This document shows positions 25,697 through 35,799 of a stretch of 41,671 nt of DNA, one piece after another. The stretch comes from Paraperlucidibaca sp. (GTDB lineage Bacteria > Pseudomonadota > Gammaproteobacteria > Pseudomonadales > Moraxellaceae). The number at the start of each line of letters is the position of its first letter. Within the stretch, counting starts at the first letter, position 1. The stretch spans positions 1 through 41,671 of the forward strand of contig JAGPVX010000069.1 in the NCBI GenBank assembly GCA_018066805.1. Reading direction: 5' to 3'. A program made the translations under genes and the position numbers. The notes under the pieces were generated by a model. It did not search any database, was not told where the DNA came from, and saw only the letters and a list, made by a program, of their open reading frames with translations.

Positions 25697-28385
25697 GCCC
25701 TCAGCAACACCGGTTAGTGCTACCAAAACAATTAGCAAACGCAGCCGCTGGCTTCTGGGCGGCTTGGCACTGCTTATTGTGGTTTGGCTGGGCATTGTCA
25801 CCGCCATCGAATTTTTAGCGCCAAACTGGGTGGAGAACACGCTAGCAAAAGAAATCAGCCAGCGCCTAGGCATCGCCATTCGCATTGAACGAGTCGACAC
25901 CGATGCTTTCGAAGGCAAGCTTCATATTTTTGGCGTTGCGGTTGACGACAAAGAAGGACAACCATTAATTGGTTTTCGTGAGCTACATTTGGACTATTCA
26001 TGGCTAAGCTTATTGAGCCCAGTATGGGTGCTGGAGTCGGCGACTCTGGTGCAACCAACTATTCATTTACGACTACCCGCTGAAGGCCCGCTAACACTTA
26101 TGCAGCTCGTGCCAAGCAGCGATGGTCCAGCGGTGGAAACACCGCGCTGGCAGCTCAAGAGTTTGGCCATTAGCGAGGGCGAATTATCTTATCGCGATGA
26201 GCGCGTAAAACCTGCACGCGAATTCGCGCTGAGTAATTGGGGCTTAAACCTCGATGACATTGGCACAGAAAGCGCCAATGGCTTAGCCGAGCTGCATGGC
26301 GACCTACCTGCCGGTGCGAGCATCGACTGGATCGGCGATGTTGGCTTGCAACCATTAAGGTCAAAAGGCCGTTTGCAAATCAACAAGCTATCACTGCCGG
26401 ATACACTCGGCTGGTTACCGGAAAAGCTGCCATTGGCGGTCAATAATGGGCGCATTTCATTAGACCTTAACTACGATGCCAAATTACAGCCCGACGTTTC
26501 TGTCGCCATTAATAACAGCTCAGCCACTCTAGAAGATCTGTCATTAGCACTGCTAAAAGCATCACAAAAAGATGAGCTCGCAAGCATAAAAACGTTAAGC
26601 GCTAAAGGCGTGGTATTTGCCTATCCTAGCGGTGAATGGGCAAGCGATAAATTAACCTTAGTGGGTGCAAACGTTTCAGTCGAGCGCGATGCCAATGGTG
26701 AGTTTAGCGTCATAAAAGCACTCGCCGGACCACCACGAAAAGCCGTTGCTAAGGCTGAGCCTAGTGCGCCTATCGACTGGGCCGGCAGCTTAAAACAAGC
26801 TGAAATCAGCGATGTCATGGTGACTTATCGCGACCTCAGCACACGCCCAAACACTGCGCTAACACTTGGGCCACTCTCATTATCAGCAACGCCAAAAGCC
26901 GACAGCGCACAAGATAGCGTCGACATCACGCTCAATACCGCGATCAATACCAGCGCTAAGCTAAGCCTGCGCGGCGAGTTGGGCATGCCATCGGCACGAG
27001 CCAATCAAGCGCCAGCAACACCGTATTTTTCCGGCAGACTAAGCCTCGATGACTTAGCCCTGAAGCCTTTCGAAGGCTTTATTAGCGAAGTGCTGGCCAT
27101 CCGCCTGCCATCAGGCGAGCTCAGTACCGATGGCCAGCTGCAATGGCAAACACCAAGTGCGCCTAGCTGGGCATGGTCTGGCGATACCTCCGTGAAAAAC
27201 CTGCGTGTTTTAGAGGCTCGCGGCCAGCCATTACTGTCGCTAAACACACTGCAAGTCACTGGATTAAAAGCGCAAGGTACGCCGCTGCAAGTGGGCATTA
27301 ATCGCCTCTTGATCGACAGTCCAAAATTACGCGTGAGTCGCCAAAGCGATGGCTCGCTCAACGTAGCGAATTTGACTAAGACAAGCTCTTCAAATAGCTC
27401 GGCGAATAGCGAAAGCAACGCCAGATCTGATGTCTTTATAAACACTCTCGCCGTGCGCGGCGGCACCGTAGCATTTGCCGACAATAGCTTGGCTCCAAGC
27501 GTGGCGACGGCGCTATCGCAGCTCTCTGGCAGCATCAGCAAAATCGATCTCACAGGCCGTCAAAATGCACAGATCAAGTTACGTGGTTACCTGCCCAACG
27601 CCGCACCCATTGCCATAGAAGGTGCCGTAAATATTGTGCAGCCAACCAAAGCCTTCGATATGACTCTGCGCGCTGAACGCCTAGCGCTAGTGCCCTACAG
27701 CGCTTACGCCAGTCGTTATGCGGGCTACGCACTAGCAGACGGCCTGCTCTGGGCAGACTTGAAATACAGCATCGATAAAGGCTCGCTCAGCGCTAAAAAC
27801 ACCCTGCGCATAAATGACTTTACCTGGGGCGAGGCCAGCGGCTCGAAAGAAGCCACGGGACTGCCAGTGCGACTTGGCACCGCATTACTAAAAGATGTGA
27901 AAGGTGAAATTCATTTAGATGTGCCATTAAGCGGGAACTTAAGCGACCCAGAGTTCCGTGTATGGCCCATCGTTTGGCAGACATTGGGCAATCTCATCAC
28001 GCGCGCAGCAGCAGCACCGTTTAAGTTACTCGGCGGTTTAGCCGGTGGCGGCGATGACCTTAACCAAGTCAGCTTTGCTGCTAATAGCGCCGCCCTGTCA
28101 GAGTCGGCAAAGGCACAAGTCACGACCTTAGCGGCATCATTAAAAGATAAGCCTGAATTGCAGATGAGCCTTGCAGGCCATAGTGATGCGACAAAAGATA
28201 TGATGCCCGGCTTAAGCCCAGAGGCTGCCAGCAAGCACGCCTACGACCTTGCCAAAGCGCGAGCCGTTGCCGTGCAGCAAGCGTTAATCGCCGCTGGAGT
28301 GCCAGCGCAGCAATTAGTGCTTGAGCAGCCAAAGGCAACAACAGATGCATCACTCGCGGTGAGCCTAACGATCAGCCTGCCCTAA
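25689..28385 (+). CDS. DUF748/AsmA-like envelope protein with OmpA-like C-terminal region
   Basis: The 898-residue protein has one N-terminal transmembrane helix (about residues 20-42) and a long periplasmic part of the DUF748 (AsmA-like) type: repeated beta-strand segments with a ISEGELSYRDE motif and a PFEGFISEVLAI segment. The last ~110 residues contain a FAANSAALSESAK start and an AGHSDAT motif as in OmpA-like peptidoglycan-binding folds. Related AsmA-type proteins are linked to phospholipid transport or outer-membrane assembly. I chose the TTG at 25689, with AAGGAG 7 nt upstream, overlapping the end of nth by 8 bases; a TTG at 25656 lacks such a site. Confidence 0.75.
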   Translation: MTKPSATPVSATKTISKRSRWLLGGLALLIVVWLGIVTAIEFLAPNWVENTLAKEISQRLGIAIRIERVDTDAFEGKLHIFGVAVDDKEGQPLIGFRELHLDYSWLSLLSPVWVLESATLVQPTIHLRLPAEGPLTLMQLVPSSDGPAVETPRWQLKSLAISEGELSYRDERVKPAREFALSNWGLNLDDIGTESANGLAELHGDLPAGASIDWIGDVGLQPLRSKGRLQINKLSLPDTLGWLPEKLPLAVNNGRISLDLNYDAKLQPDVSVAINNSSATLEDLSLALLKASQKDELASIKTLSAKGVVFAYPSGEWASDKLTLVGANVSVERDANGEFSVIKALAGPPRKAVAKAEPSAPIDWAGSLKQAEISDVMVTYRDLSTRPNTALTLGPLSLSATPKADSAQDSVDITLNTAINTSAKLSLRGELGMPSARANQAPATPYFSGRLSLDDLALKPFEGFISEVLAIRLPSGELSTDGQLQWQTPSAPSWAWSGDTSVKNLRVLEARGQPLLSLNTLQVTGLKAQGTPLQVGINRLLIDSPKLRVSRQSDGSLNVANLTKTSSSNSSANSESNARSDVFINTLAVRGGTVAFADNSLAPSVATALSQLSGSISKIDLTGRQNAQIKLRGYLPNAAPIAIEGAVNIVQPTKAFDMTLRAERLALVPYSAYASRYAGYALADGLLWADLKYSIDKGSLSAKNTLRINDFTWGEASGSKEATGLPVRLGTALLKDVKGEIHLDVPLSGNLSDPEFRVWPIVWQTLGNLITRAAAAPFKLLGGLAGGGDDLNQVSFAANSAALSESAKAQVTTLAASLKDKPELQMSLAGHSDATKDMMPGLSPEAASKHAYDLAKARAVAVQQALIAAGVPAQQLVLEQPKATTDASLAVSLTISLP

Positions 28386-28399
28386 AGGGTCAGGCTGAT
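28371..28399. terminator. Hairpin at the stop codon of the DUF748 gene
   Basis: A 9-bp stem (28371-28379 with 28391-28399) encloses a loop that also pairs CCC with GGG and contains the TAA at 28383-28385. It lies between two convergent genes 33 nt apart. There is no T-tract on either strand, so a rho-independent terminator role is uncertain. Confidence 0.4.
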
Positions 28400-28418
28400 G
28401 CTCACAGATTAGAAAGGC

Positions 28419-30092
28419 TTACTGCCACTCCACCAGCACTTCGCGGCGGCGCGCTACTTGCGTGACTGCCGCGGCATAGCGGGCTTCGATCTCGTTGCGT
28501 CGGACTTTTAAAGTGGGGGTTAATAAGCCGCTTTCACTGCTCCAGCGCTCGCTGACTAGCAACATTTTAGCGATCTTTTCATGGTCCTCTAAGGGTGCAT
28601 TTGCGCGCTCCATATCGGCTAATAAACCTGCCTCAACTTCCTCGCGCGGCTTAGTTAATGCGGTCAAGCTCAGATTCACCACCATCACCGGCTGAGTGAG
28701 CTGGGCACCAACTAAACAACATTGATCGATGTCGTTATTGCTGCCCATGAATGCAGCCTCTATTGGGCCCGGCGCGACGTATTTGCCCTTGGCCGTTTTA
28801 AAAATCTCTTTTACGCGGCCAGTGATATAGAGAAAGCCATCATGATCGAAGCGGCCTTTATCACCTGTTTTCAACCAGCCGTCGCTAGTAAAGGCGGCTT
28901 TGGTTTGCTTAGCATCATTGAAGTAGCCAAGCATTACGCCAGGATGGCGCACTTGAATTTCGCCCTCTTCCGATAGGCGCAAATTGGCATCCGAAAATGG
29001 CTTGCCGACACTGCCTAAGCGCTGTGCACCGGGGCGATTCATGCTGCAATACAGCGCTTCGCTTTGGCCATAGCACTCGTAAACATCGAGGCCTAAGACA
29101 TCGCGGAAAAATAGTAATGTGGCTTGTGGCACCGGCGCTGCACCACAAAATAATGCACGGCTATGTTGCAGACCTAAGCGCGTCACCATGCGCTTACGCA
29201 GCAACGGCCCGAGCCAACGCCGCTTCACTAAAGCACGCAATTGGCGCTCAGGAATACGCGCGGTAAAACTTGCTTGCAGGCGTGATAGCACTAATGGCAC
29301 GGCGACAAAGCGTGTCGGCTTAGTCTCCATCAGTTGCTCGCTCATTTTCTCTACGCGCTCGAGGAAATACACCTCGGCACCCCAATAGAGGCTGGCCATT
29401 TCGACCGCCACGCGCTCCAAAATATGCGCAAGCGGTAAGTACGAAAATAAGCGCTCGCCCGGTTTAGAAGGGATTACTTCGCGAAACACTGCTGAGGTAA
29501 AGGCTAAGTTGCCATAACTCAGCATCACACCTTTCGAATTACCCGTAGTGCCTGAGGTATAGACCAGGGTCGCCAGAGTATCGGCGCTAGGCTTTTCATA
29601 GCGACGTAACGGCAGATGTGAGCGCGCAAAGCCTGCCCAAGTGTGCTCAGACACAGGCGATGCATCGTAAGGCATGGCAATGGTGACGATATCTTTGGGT
29701 AGACCTTGCTGCAACATATCAGCGGCTACAGCGGATGGCATGGGGCCAATAAAAATCGCCTTGGCCTCGCAATGCTTCAAAATCCATCCTGTGGTTTTCG
29801 ATGCTTGTCGAGCGTAAATTCCAACTGGCACTAGGCCGGCCATTTGGATGGCGAGGTCGGCTAAAAACCAATGCGCGCAGTTCATGCCAGCAATAGCGAT
29901 TCGCGAGCCCGCAGGCCAGTCCTGAGCCTTCAGCGCTGATGCCATGCGGCCAACTTCATCGGCGGCCTCACGCCACGTCATGGTGCGAATAGCGCCGGCT
30001 TCATGCTGAATCAGCCAAGTAACATCGGGCGCTTGCTCTGCCCAGTACAACAGTTGATCTACCGGATACGAAGTACTGTTCGCTACTGTCAT
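28419..30092 (-). CDS. AMP-dependent acyl-CoA synthetase (long-chain fatty-acid-CoA ligase type)
   Basis: This adenylate-forming enzyme has the ATP/AMP signature TLVYTSGTTGNSKGVMLS (about residue 170-188), an ECYGQSE motif (A5-like) and SDGWLKTGDKGRFDHDGFLYITGRVKEIFKTAKGKYVAP (A7-A10 region). It likely activates a carboxylic acid, probably a fatty acid, as a CoA thioester. The start is the ATG at 30092, preceded by GGGAAA; an upstream start at 30134 gives 14 more residues. It lies 46 nt downstream of the PhaC-like gene on the same strand, so the two may act together on acyl-CoA. The chain-length preference is unknown. Confidence 0.88.
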   Translation of the reverse strand: MTVANSTSYPVDQLLYWAEQAPDVTWLIQHEAGAIRTMTWREAADEVGRMASALKAQDWPAGSRIAIAGMNCAHWFLADLAIQMAGLVPVGIYARQASKTTGWILKHCEAKAIFIGPMPSAVAADMLQQGLPKDIVTIAMPYDASPVSEHTWAGFARSHLPLRRYEKPSADTLATLVYTSGTTGNSKGVMLSYGNLAFTSAVFREVIPSKPGERLFSYLPLAHILERVAVEMASLYWGAEVYFLERVEKMSEQLMETKPTRFVAVPLVLSRLQASFTARIPERQLRALVKRRWLGPLLRKRMVTRLGLQHSRALFCGAAPVPQATLLFFRDVLGLDVYECYGQSEALYCSMNRPGAQRLGSVGKPFSDANLRLSEEGEIQVRHPGVMLGYFNDAKQTKAAFTSDGWLKTGDKGRFDHDGFLYITGRVKEIFKTAKGKYVAPGPIEAAFMGSNNDIDQCCLVGAQLTQPVMVVNLSLTALTKPREEVEAGLLADMERANAPLEDHEKIAKMLLVSERWSSESGLLTPTLKVRRNEIEARYAAAVTQVARRREVLVEWQ

Positions 30093-30138
30093 TTCACATT
30101 TCCCGAAAGCAAAAGCCGCAAAATCATTGGCCATAAAA

Positions 30139-31389
30139 TCATAGCGTTGGGTCTTCAGCGCGATGGCGTGATTGCATGCGTCTTACCGTACGCGCAGCAG
30201 CGCTAGGCTTCTCTTGCTTATTCTCAACGCCGGCAATATCGCTGCGGCTATCGAGCCATTGCGCGCAAGGCTCCCAAACTTCATGCGCCGCTTTCGAGCC
30301 CAAAATCACGCCCATATGGCCACCAGGCGCGACACGAAATTCGCTAGACTCACTACCAACTAGCTCAGCGGATTTGCTCGCGACATCGATCGGCACAATG
30401 TGATCGGTGCTGCCGGCATAAGCTAAATAGTCTGCCTTGATGGTGCTGAGATCGGCGTCAATATCGCCCAAAGACATGATGCCATCGGCAAATTGATTGT
30501 CGATGAGGGCATGCACAAACATGTCTTGCAGCACGCCAACGGGATACACCAGCATGTGATCAAGATAGTCGGCTGTGGTGCTATGGCTTTCGACAAACTC
30601 ACGATCGGCCAAGCGCTTGGCTAAGTTCCAATAGGTGGTGACGCTGCCTATTGGATCAGTGAGTTTGAAGCCCAAAGTAGTGACCCAGCCCGGCATTTGC
30701 ATGCTTATCGGATTCAAGTCCTGCACGCGCAGTGGCGTGTAGCGACGAACCAATTCAGCAGGCTTTTGGATGATGCGGCCAAGCATTGCCGGAATACCAC
30801 TACTGCGAAAATCAATCGGGCTAGCAATAGTGATGAGGTTGCGAATTTTTGTATCGCCGGAACCGCCGGCATACATCAGCGACAGCAAGCCGCCCATGCA
30901 CCAGCCCATCAACGAGACCTCTTCAACACCGGAATGCTTACGCACTTCCGCAATGGCCTCGGAAAACATATCGATGGAATAGTCTTTTAAGCGCAAGGTG
31001 GCGTGGCGGCGCTCTGGAATGCCCCAGTCAATCATATAAACATGGTAGCCACGCGCTGCGAAAAATCGCGCCAGACTGCGATGCGGCATGAGGTCGAAAC
31101 TTTCCGTGGTAACGCCGAGCGGTGGCACCAACACGAGCGGCACGGCATGGCGTTTGCGCTGGACCGGCATCGTTTCGCCATTGGACAATGGGATTCTGTC
31201 TTCGTAGGGTGGCGGATAATAGCGCAGCGACATCGGGTCGCCGGAAAGCAGTGTTTCGTAGGGTGTTAGGCCCGACTGCACGAGACTGCCGCGCAAAAAT
31301 GCCCAATCTAGCGCATTGCCTGTGGCCACTTCTGCACGAGCGCGAAACGCACTTATTTGTTTACTAATTGATCTTAATCGACTTGCCAT
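30139..31389 (-). CDS. PhaC-like alpha/beta hydrolase with cysteine nucleophile
   Basis: The 416-residue protein follows class III PHA synthase (PhaC) layout: LVPPLGVTTESFDL, then YMIDWGIPERR, a nucleophile elbow GWCMGG with Cys164, Asp329 in AGSTDHIVP, and His358 in PGGHMGVILG. A Cys rather than Ser nucleophile points to polymerase-type chemistry on 3-hydroxyacyl-CoA, though the family contains proteins of other roles. No phaE, phaR, phaA, phaB or phasin gene is present here. The second of two adjacent ATGs (31389) is used, with GGAG 6 nt upstream. It sits between argG and the acyl-CoA synthetase on the same strand. Whether it makes polymer is unproven. Confidence 0.75.
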   Translation of the reverse strand: MASRLRSISKQISAFRARAEVATGNALDWAFLRGSLVQSGLTPYETLLSGDPMSLRYYPPPYEDRIPLSNGETMPVQRKRHAVPLVLVPPLGVTTESFDLMPHRSLARFFAARGYHVYMIDWGIPERRHATLRLKDYSIDMFSEAIAEVRKHSGVEEVSLMGWCMGGLLSLMYAGGSGDTKIRNLITIASPIDFRSSGIPAMLGRIIQKPAELVRRYTPLRVQDLNPISMQMPGWVTTLGFKLTDPIGSVTTYWNLAKRLADREFVESHSTTADYLDHMLVYPVGVLQDMFVHALIDNQFADGIMSLGDIDADLSTIKADYLAYAGSTDHIVPIDVASKSAELVGSESSEFRVAPGGHMGVILGSKAAHEVWEPCAQWLDSRSDIAGVENKQEKPSAAARTVRRMQSRHRAEDPTL

Positions 31390-31498
31390 CATGAGCTCCT
31401 GCCTATGCCTGACCGCCAACGAAATCGCGGGGGCTGACCTGTGAAATCAGTGTACCCCGCTTTAACGATTTTCGTGTTGCCAGTTGTCGGCCGCCCTA

Positions 31499-32722
31499 TT
31501 ATTTGAGCAGTGTGCGACCGTTGTTGGCGGCGATGCGCAAGCGCAGCGCGTTCAGCTTAATGAAGCCTTCAGCATCTTTCTGATCGTAAGCGCCGCCATC
31601 ATCTTCAAAGGTCGAGATGCGCGTATCGAACAAGGATTGCGCCGACTGGCGACCGACAACAATCACGTTACCTTTGTAGAGCTTCAAGCGCACATCACCA
31701 TTAACACAGGCTTGCGAATTATCGATCAAGCCCTGCAGTAACTGACGCTCAGGGCTCCACCAGTAACCGTTGTAAATCAGCGTGGCGTAGCGCGGCATCA
31801 ACTCATCTTTCATGTGAGCGACTTCGCGATCTAGCGTAATCGATTCAATGGCACGGTGGCCCTTCAGCAAAATCGTGCCGCCTGGAGTTTCGTAGCAGCC
31901 GCGCGACTTCATGCCGACATAGCGGTTTTCCACCAAATCCAAACGACCAATGCCGTTGGCACCACCAATTTTGTTCAAATAAGTCAGCACAGTCGCTGGG
32001 CTCATGCGCTCGCCATCGATGGCAACAACGTCGCCGCCTTCGTAGGTGAGATCAATGTATGTAGCCGTGTTAGGTGCATTTTCTGGCGAGACTGACCAAC
32101 GCCACATTGACTCTTCGCACTCAGTCCATGGATCTTCGAGCACGCCGCCTTCATAGGAAATGTGCAGCAGGTTGGCATCCATGGAATACGGTGATTTTTT
32201 GCCAGCAGAAGCAAAATCGATGGGGATATCACGGGTTTTGGCGTAGGCCATCAGCGTTTCACGCGAGGTCAAATCCCATTCACGCCACGGGGCAATGACT
32301 TTGATGCCGGGCTTCAAGGCATAGGCGCCGAGCTCGAAACGGACTTGGTCATTACCTTTGCCGGTTGCGCCGTGCGAAATGGCATCGGCGCCTTCGCGGT
32401 TAGCAATTTCAACTAGGCGCTTAGCAATTAATGGGCGCGCAATCGATGTGCCGAGCAAATATTCGCCTTCATAGACGGTGTTGGCACGGAACATTGGGAA
32501 GACGAAATCGCGGACAAACTCTTCACGCAAATCTTCGATGTAAATGTCTTTAATGCCCATGGCGTGGGCTTTTGCGCGCGCTGGCTCAACTTCTTCGCCT
32601 TGGCCAAGATCAGCGGTGAAAGTGACGATTTCACAGCCATAGGTGTCTTGCAACCAACGCACAATAACGGAGGTATCTAGGCCGCCAGAATAGGCGAGTA
32701 CGACTTTTTTGATGTCGGTCAT
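31499..32722 (-). CDS. argG: Argininosuccinate synthase
   Basis: ArgG joins citrulline and aspartate with ATP in arginine synthesis. The 407-residue protein has the N-terminal ATP pyrophosphatase loop ([13 protein letters not shown], residues 6-18), a [13 protein letters not shown] stretch (near 118-130), and [17 protein letters not shown]. The ATG at 32722 is chosen because it gives the usual [15 protein letters not shown]-terminus; an in-frame start at 32743 adds only seven residues. It has its own promoter-like sequence just upstream (32767-32796). The PhaC-like gene follows 109 nt downstream. Confidence 0.97.
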   Translation of the reverse strand: MTDIKKVVLAYSGGLDTSVIVRWLQDTYGCEIVTFTADLGQGEEVEPARAKAHAMGIKDIYIEDLREEFVRDFVFPMFRANTVYEGEYLLGTSIARPLIAKRLVEIANREGADAISHGATGKGNDQVRFELGAYALKPGIKVIAPWREWDLTSRETLMAYAKTRDIPIDFASAGKKSPYSMDANLLHISYEGGVLEDPWTECEESMWRWSVSPENAPNTATYIDLTYEGGDVVAIDGERMSPATVLTYLNKIGGANGIGRLDLVENRYVGMKSRGCYETPGGTILLKGHRAIESITLDREVAHMKDELMPRYATLIYNGYWWSPERQLLQGLIDNSQACVNGDVRLKLYKGNVIVVGRQSAQSLFDTRISTFEDDGGAYDQKDAEGFIKLNALRLRIAANNGRTLLK

Positions 32723-32766
32723 GGGTTCAAAACTCACAGGCATGCGAATGGAAAAATCAGACGCGC

Positions 32767-32796
32767 ATTGTACGCGTTAGCAGGCCGTGCTGACCA
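32767..32796 (-). promoter_or_regulatory. Candidate argG promoter
   Basis: On the minus strand TGGTCA (32796-32791) and TACAAT (32772-32767) are 18 nt apart, and GCGCGTC follows the -10. The -35 lies inside the end of the GGDEF gene. The -10/discriminator pattern matches the purM and metG promoters. No clear ArgR box was found. Confidence 0.5.
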
Positions 32797-34018
32797 CCAC
32801 CCGATGCCTTCCCTCATGCTTGGCGGCGTAAAGCGCCTCATCTGCAAGGTCGATAAGTTTAGCGGGAGCGATATGCACATCCGGCACCATCGAGGCAACG
32901 CCAGCGCTAATCGTCACATGCTTGGCAACCTTGGAGCCGCGATGCGCAATTGCCTTGGCATCGATGCCGGCAATCAACTCGCGCGCCACTTCCATCGCAC
33001 CATCGCAGGTGGTGTTTGGCAGCAGCAGAACAAACTCCTCACCGCCGTAGCGCGCGGCTAAATCGCCAGGGCGAGTCGCTACCGATTTCAGCACATCGGC
33101 AACTGCTATCAAGGCACGATCACCCTCTAAGTGGCCGTGTTTATCGTTAAAAGCTTTGAAATGATCTACGTCAGAAAATACTAATGCCAAGGGTTTGCCA
33201 TCGCGGCGCGCACGCTCCCACTCCATTAGAAAGCGATCGTTAAAGTGGCGGCGATTTGCCAAACCAGTGAGGCCATCTTCGCGTGCTAATTGCACCAGTC
33301 GCTCAGATAATTTATTGAGTTGGCGCTTTTCTAGGTCGAGTAGTCGCGACTGTAAAAATAACCGGCGCTCTCGCACTTCCACCACGTAGTTATTGCCGAC
33401 ACCAACTAAGTTGGTGAGGAAGAAAAACTGCATGAACATGCCCCAGTCGAAGCGCTGCATGCCCAATACATTGACCGCTAATACAACAGCGCCCATGCCC
33501 GTAAAGCCTATAAATGCAGATTGATGTAGACGTAAGTTGGCCACGCCATAGACGATCATGAGCAGGTAGATAACGAGATAGGTACTGCGTTGACGAAGTA
33601 CTTCATCACGAAAATAAGCAGGAAATATGGTCATGAAAAGCAGCATGAGCAGACAACACACCACCGTATAGCTAAAAAAATGTCGATCCATCGATGGCAT
33701 TTTGGCGAGTGCGGTAAAAACCACTAATACCGAAATAATGCACAAGCCCATCAGGACAGCTAAGCGCAAGTCCTCAACAGCACCAATCCACACGCCACCC
33801 ACGGTGTATTGAAAGTAAATAATCAGCACAGCACTGAGCGCCAGTAAAAACATCAGCCAATAGTTTTCGCGCACAGTCTCCAAAGCGCGGGTATTCATGT
33901 TTTGCCGAAATTCTTTTTCAAACGACGCAGGAAAGCGCAAACGCATGAAAGACTGGCCAAGCAAGTCGCGTACGGTGTCGTATTCGGCCTCCCAGGCGGG
34001 GGGTTTTTCTGCACTCAT
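32777..34018 (-). CDS. Membrane-bound diguanylate cyclase (GGDEF)
   Basis: The protein (413 residues) probably makes cyclic di-GMP. About six hydrophobic segments fill residues 50-220 and form an unassigned membrane sensor. A short coiled linker ([20 protein letters not shown]) leads to the GGDEF domain (about 250-410) with an active GGEEF signature (325-329). An RxxD inhibitory site (316-319, RPGD) stands five residues before it, so product inhibition is expected. No EAL domain is present. It is divergent from pyrC and lies just upstream of argG on the same strand, but argG has its own promoter-like site. Confidence 0.88.
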   Translation of the reverse strand: MSAEKPPAWEAEYDTVRDLLGQSFMRLRFPASFEKEFRQNMNTRALETVRENYWLMFLLALSAVLIIYFQYTVGGVWIGAVEDLRLAVLMGLCIISVLVVFTALAKMPSMDRHFFSYTVVCCLLMLLFMTIFPAYFRDEVLRQRSTYLVIYLLMIVYGVANLRLHQSAFIGFTGMGAVVLAVNVLGMQRFDWGMFMQFFFLTNLVGVGNNYVVEVRERRLFLQSRLLDLEKRQLNKLSERLVQLAREDGLTGLANRRHFNDRFLMEWERARRDGKPLALVFSDVDHFKAFNDKHGHLEGDRALIAVADVLKSVATRPGDLAARYGGEEFVLLLPNTTCDGAMEVARELIAGIDAKAIAHRGSKVAKHVTISAGVASMVPDVHIAPAKLIDLADEALYAAKHEGRHRVVVSTAC

Positions 34019-34092
34019 CTCATGCTCCGTCTTTGCCGATGCCTCAGCATCCGTTAGCCTATGCGTCTTTGCTGCCGTTGACGAGCCTTCTC

Positions 34093-35133
34093 ATGCCCCA
34101 AAATACACTCACTATCACCCGTCCCGACGACTGGCATGTGCATTTACGCGATGGCGATGCTCTCGTTGACACCGTGCCTGCCATGTCACGTTATTTTGGC
34201 CGAGCCATTGTCATGCCGAATTTGCTGCCGCCGGCAGTGACGCCCGAACAAGCCGGCGCTTATCGCGAGCGCATTTTAGCTGCCCGCCCAACTGGCAGCC
34301 GCTTTGAGCCACTAATGGTGCTCTACCTCACCGAAGGCACTACGGTTGATGATATTCGCCGCGCCAAGGCTAGTGGCTTTGTTCATGCTGTGAAGCTCTA
34401 CCCTGCCGGTGCGACCACTAACTCGCAGTCGGGCGTTACCGATTTAAGCAAAGTCGATGCGGTGCTCAATGAGATGGCCGACTGCGGCATGCCCCTGCTA
34501 ATTCACGGCGAAGTCACTCATAGCGAGATCGATATTTTTGCCCGCGAAAAAGTATTTATCGATACCGTGCTCACGCCGCTAGTGGCCAAACATCCAACGC
34601 TGCGCATTGTACTCGAGCACATCACCACCGCCGACGCCGTCGAATTTGTCCGCAATGCGCCAGAGCATATCGGCGCCACCATCACTGCACATCACTTATT
34701 ATTTAACCGCAATCACATGCTCGCCGGCGGCATTCGCCCGCACTATTACTGCTTACCGATACTCAAACACAGCCGCCACCAAGCTGCGCTTATTCAGGCT
34801 GCAACCAGTGGCAATCCGAAATTCTTTTTAGGCACTGATAGCGCGCCACACGCCATCGGAGCGAAAGAATCGGCCTGCGGCTGCGCCGGTGCCTACACCG
34901 CTCACGCCGCCATCGAGCTTTATGCTGAGGTTTTTGAGGCAGCTAATGCCTTAGAGATGCTCGAAGGTTTCGCCAGTCATTTTGGTGCCGATTTCTACGA
35001 CCTGCCACGCCATAGCGACACCATCACGCTAGTGCGTAAGCCATGGTCAGTGCCTGCGAGCTACCCCTTTGGTGGCCAGCAAGTAGTGCCTGTGCGAGCG
35101 AATGAGCAACTGGATTGGCAGGTACAGGCATGA
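34093..35133 (+). CDS. pyrC: Dihydroorotase, class II
   Basis: PyrC cyclises N-carbamoyl-aspartate to dihydroorotate in pyrimidine synthesis. From the ATG at 34093 the protein has 346 residues, the usual length. Zinc-binding and active-site motifs are [10 protein letters not shown] (residues 11-20), the carbamylated-lysine region [18 protein letters not shown], the later LEHITT and the catalytic FLGTDSAPH near residue 250. The upstream start at 34033 would add 20 residues and is unlikely. rnt begins inside the stop codon (ATGA overlap), so the two are co-transcribed, as in Pseudomonas. Confidence 0.96.
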   Translation: MPQNTLTITRPDDWHVHLRDGDALVDTVPAMSRYFGRAIVMPNLLPPAVTPEQAGAYRERILAARPTGSRFEPLMVLYLTEGTTVDDIRRAKASGFVHAVKLYPAGATTNSQSGVTDLSKVDAVLNEMADCGMPLLIHGEVTHSEIDIFAREKVFIDTVLTPLVAKHPTLRIVLEHITTADAVEFVRNAPEHIGATITAHHLLFNRNHMLAGGIRPHYYCLPILKHSRHQAALIQAATSGNPKFFLGTDSAPHAIGAKESACGCAGAYTAHAAIELYAEVFEAANALEMLEGFASHFGADFYDLPRHSDTITLVRKPWSVPASYPFGGQQVVPVRANEQLDWQVQA

Positions 35134-35756
35134 TCGCCGCCAAGGATAGATTCCGTGGTTTCTTGCCTATCGTGGTCGATGTTGAAACCGCTGGCTTCGA
35201 TGCCGGCACGCACGCCTTATTGGAAGTCGCGGCCGTCATCGTGTTGCCCGATGAGCATGGCAACTGGCAACCCGTTGCGCGCCATCATGCGCATTTAAAA
35301 CCTGAGCCTGGCCTCGAGCTAGACCCTGCTGCGCTCAAGTTCAATGGCATTAACCCGCATCACCCGCTGCGCTTAGCGGTGACTGAGGCCGATGGCCTGC
35401 GCGATATTTTCGCGGCGGTGAAAGCTGCGCAAAAAGATGCCGGCTGCAAACGCTGCATTTTAGTTGGTCACAATGCCGGATTTGATCTCGCCCACATCAA
35501 CGCGGCTAGCGAGCGCCACAACCTAAAAAATCAGAATCCGTTCCATCCGTTTTCGGTGTTCGACACGGTCTCATTGGCAGGCTTAGCTTATGGCCAGACC
35601 GTGCTCGCACGCGCCTGCGTCGCTGCCGGCATCGACTTTGATCAGAATGAAGCGCACTCCGCACTCTACGATGCGCAAGTCACTGCCGAGTTATTTTGCG
35701 GCATCGTCAATCGCTGGCAATCGGCATTTGCTTTACCGGAAATGTCCGAGGCTTGA
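35130..35756 (+). CDS. rnt: Ribonuclease T
   Basis: RNase T trims the 3' ends of tRNA, rRNA and other small RNAs and is a DEDDh exonuclease. This 208-residue protein has the VDVETAGF motif (first Asp and Glu), a [20 protein letters not shown] stretch with the second Asp, and [17 protein letters not shown] with the final His and Asp. The ATG at 35130 overlaps the pyrC TGA, giving tight coupling. An upstream in-frame start at 35115 would overlap more of pyrC and is less likely. Confidence 0.95.
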   Translation: MIAAKDRFRGFLPIVVDVETAGFDAGTHALLEVAAVIVLPDEHGNWQPVARHHAHLKPEPGLELDPAALKFNGINPHHPLRLAVTEADGLRDIFAAVKAAQKDAGCKRCILVGHNAGFDLAHINAASERHNLKNQNPFHPFSVFDTVSLAGLAYGQTVLARACVAAGIDFDQNEAHSALYDAQVTAELFCGIVNRWQSAFALPEMSEA

Positions 35757-35764
35757 GCCTTTAA

Positions 35765-35794
35765 AGCAGATGAGGTCATCTCGCCTCATCTGCT
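35765..35794. terminator. Hairpin between convergent rnt and symporter genes
   Basis: An 11-bp perfect stem (35765-35775 with 35784-35794) has an 8-nt loop. It lies 9 nt past the rnt stop and just before the convergent symporter stop. There is no U-tract, so it may act as a weak terminator or an RNA-stabilising hairpin. Confidence 0.5.
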
Positions 35795-35799
35795 AATGC

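Noticed and set aside
31440-31486. GCGGGG/CCCCGC inverted repeat between argG and the PhaC-like gene
   Set aside because: The arms are short, the spacer is long and only partly paired, and it has no terminator U-tract. A promoter-like TACACT nearby has no good -35.
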